NCBI GenBank assembly: GCA_020793555.1
Contig: DQIO01000205.1
Coordinates: 1-7,081, forward strand
Source of the DNA: Methanosarcinaceae archaeon
GTDB lineage: Archaea > Halobacteriota > Methanosarcinia > Methanosarcinales > Methanosarcinaceae
Length of the DNA stretch: 7,081 nucleotides
Direction of reading: 5' to 3'
The position numbers and the translations under genes were made by a program. Within the stretch, counting starts at the first letter, position 1. Each line of letters begins with the position of its first letter. Under the pieces are notes generated by a model, which saw nothing but the letters and a program-made list of their open reading frames with translations, did no database searches and was not told where the DNA came from. This document shows, piece after piece, positions 6,214 to 7,081 of the stretch.

Positions 6214-6362
6214 ACCGCAAGCGGCGCATTTCACTGCTGCCAAACCCACAAACCAACCATGCAATTTTCATATTTTCAAATATGACACCGCTTAAAAACC
6301 GTTTTGTATTTCATGTTCATGGTTTGGGAACATGCCGCGCTGCGCGCAGTCGCGCCGTTTTT
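6202..6362 (+). ncRNA. Candidate structured non-coding RNA, strand uncertain
   Basis: Part of a 403-bp stretch without a credible gene (6022-6424). AAGCGGCGC (6219-6227) pairs with GCGCCGTTT (6352-6360) over 9 bp (one G-U). Inside it, ACTGC-t-GC (6233-6240) pairs with GCGCAGT (6344-6350). Next, CCAACCATG (6253-6261) pairs with CATGGTTtGG (6318-6327), and then TCATATTT with AAATATGA (6268-6285), giving a rod. An alternative hairpin CATGTTC/GAACATG (6312-6334) presents a loop complementary to 6253-6260, a possible pseudoknot. On the plus strand a BRE/TATA candidate lies about 25 bases upstream. GCGCG-CAGT-CGCGC (6342-6355) followed by TTTTT (6358-6362) would terminate it. A minus-strand reading, from a TATA-like element at 6393-6400 to the U-tract at 6196-6191, is also possible. 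It matches no RNA family I recognise. Confidence 0.35.
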
Positions 6363-6424
6363 CGCATCTATCTGCTCCCTTCTATTTAGCGATATTATAT
6401 GGTTGACGGAACACTAACATATAT

Positions 6425-7081
6425 TCAATATCGTTTCAGCAGGTCGAACACCCACCTGCTCACACTTGGCGCCACATTCCCACACCTGCGATAAAAAACG
6501 GTTTCAAGCCCCATGCGTTCATACTCACCTATCAATCCCTGTATCTGGGATTCTAACTTGAACGTATAGAAATGCACCATTCCTCCCTTTTTCACGAGCG
6601 GCGATATGCTCGGAAGATATGAATCCATACCATACGGAATTGGCACGATCGCCCTGTCAAAATGAATGTCGGGAATGTTTACAATGTTCGAAGCATCCGC
6701 ATTTATGATAGATACATTCGACTCCACCCCATTCAACCTTACATTTTCCGCAAGCCATTTGCAAGCCTCTGTGTTTTTCTCGATCGCTGTGATCTTTGCA
6801 CCCGACGCAGCAGCAGGAACTACAAATGGACCTACTCCGCAAAATGGGATTATCACATTCTCGGACGGGAGAACCTGCGTTGTGACCCTGTTCCTCTCAA
6901 ATCCAAGGCGGCTGTTGAAGAATACTTCATTCAGGTCAAGCCAATACTTAAAACCAAATTCCCGGTGCAGTGTCACTGCATCAGAACCAATCAGTTTCTC
7001 AAATCCCCCAACCCTTTTTTCGCCATCCAGTTTAGCCACTTTATTGAGAACTGTCCTGACATTCCCGCGTTTTGAGACGAT
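6425..7081 (-). CDS. Trm5-like (COG2520) class I SAM-dependent methyltransferase, 5' end missing
   Basis: The frame is open to the window edge; the 218 visible residues lack the N-terminus. Reading from the edge, the first residues IVSKRGNVRTVLNK match the RGNVRTVL-type linker of archaeal Trm5, followed by HREFGFKYWLDLNEVFFNSRLGFERNRV (39-66), the Trm5 segment before the catalytic fold. SAM motif I is PFCGVGPF (79-86) and an acidic residue after the second strand is seen in TAIEKN. Trm5 makes m1G37 in tRNA and related enzymes act in wyosine synthesis. Where Trm5 has the N-L/P-P motif after DRxx, this protein has VPIPYG (146-151), so the usual Asn is replaced by Pro and the exact reaction is uncertain. 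A GTG at 7039 is not the true start because homology continues upstream. The stop is followed by 403 bases without a gene. Confidence 0.85.
   Translation of the reverse strand: MVSKRGNVRTVLNKVAKLDGEKRVGGFEKLIGSDAVTLHREFGFKYWLDLNEVFFNSRLGFERNRVTTQVLPSENVIIPFCGVGPFVVPAAASGAKITAIEKNTEACKWLAENVRLNGVESNVSIINADASNIVNIPDIHFDRAIVPIPYGMDSYLPSISPLVKKGGMVHFYTFKLESQIQGLIGEYERMGLETVFYRRCGNVAPSVSRWVFDLLKRY

Noticed and set aside
6166..6285. 39-codon plus-strand open frame (MSKYLTETEK...)
   Set aside because: No ribosome binding site, its ATG lies upstream of the candidate promoter, and the product resembles nothing known.
6340..6349. Perfect palindrome CTGCGCGCAG as a stand-alone protein site
   Set aside because: It is explained by the overlapping RNA helices in this GC-rich patch; nothing marks it as a separate element.
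6317..6367. 16-codon minus-strand open frame (MRKTARLRAARHVPKP) with GGGAG seven bases upstream and a TATA-like element at 6393-6400
   Set aside because: Too short to support, reads through a GC-rich palindromic region, and the predicted start would coincide with the ribosome binding site. Kept only as a possibility.
6662..7075. 137-codon plus-strand open frame opposite the Trm5-like gene
   Set aside because: Shadow frame; the minus-strand product has clear methyltransferase motifs across the same interval.

Overview
The window is archaeal and looks like a methanogen of the order Methanosarcinales. It carries archaeal-type ribosomal proteins (a P0-like L10 with an acidic tail, and an L12 starting MEYIYAALL), an archaeal Spt5 (NGN+KOW), a Sec61-gamma-type SecE, a DtdA/GEK1-type D-aminoacyl-tRNA deacylase with the long C-terminal extension I associate with Methanosarcinales, TATA/BRE promoters and GGTGAT-type ribosome binding sites. 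The order-level call is an inference. Base composition looks moderately AT-rich by eye.

All recognised genes lie on the minus strand, so transcription runs from high to low coordinates. In that order: a 5'-truncated Trm5-like methyltransferase (7081-6425); a 403-bp gene-free stretch (6424-6022); dtdA (6021-4570) and ftsZ (4535-3432), probably one unit that ends in a strong hairpin/U-tract terminator; a 231-bp spacer with the secE promoter; secE (3200-2988) and spt5 (2982-2518); rpl11 (2446-1961); a 224-bp spacer with a promoter and a highly structured leader; then rpl1 (1736-1095), rpl10/P0 (1095-64) and the first nine codons of rpl12 (27-1), which is cut by the window edge.

The genes are housekeeping. 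L11, L10 and L12 build the ribosomal stalk base and stalk, and L1 is the mobile L1 stalk. Spt5 is the elongation factor that links RNA polymerase to the ribosome. SecE is a translocon subunit, FtsZ the division GTPase, and DtdA clears D-aminoacyl-tRNAs. The order secE-spt5-rpl11-rpl1-rpl10-rpl12 is an ancient cluster, with ftsZ commonly next to it in euryarchaea.

The unexplained material is in the spacers. (1) The rpl1 leader can fold on the mRNA strand into a compact junction: a 7-bp closing helix encloses four hairpins with linkers of 0-4 nt and ends at the rpl1 Shine-Dalgarno. (2) The stretch 6022-6424 holds a dtdA promoter, a possible oppositely directed promoter, a nested inverted repeat midway between them, and a candidate structured RNA of about 160 nt whose ends pair. 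(3) The secE promoter is bracketed by an inverted repeat and a 10-bp palindrome. (4) DtdA ends in a segment resembling tRNase Z, and the Trm5-like protein lacks the usual N-L/P-P motif. No mobile elements, CRISPR arrays, tRNA or rRNA genes were seen.
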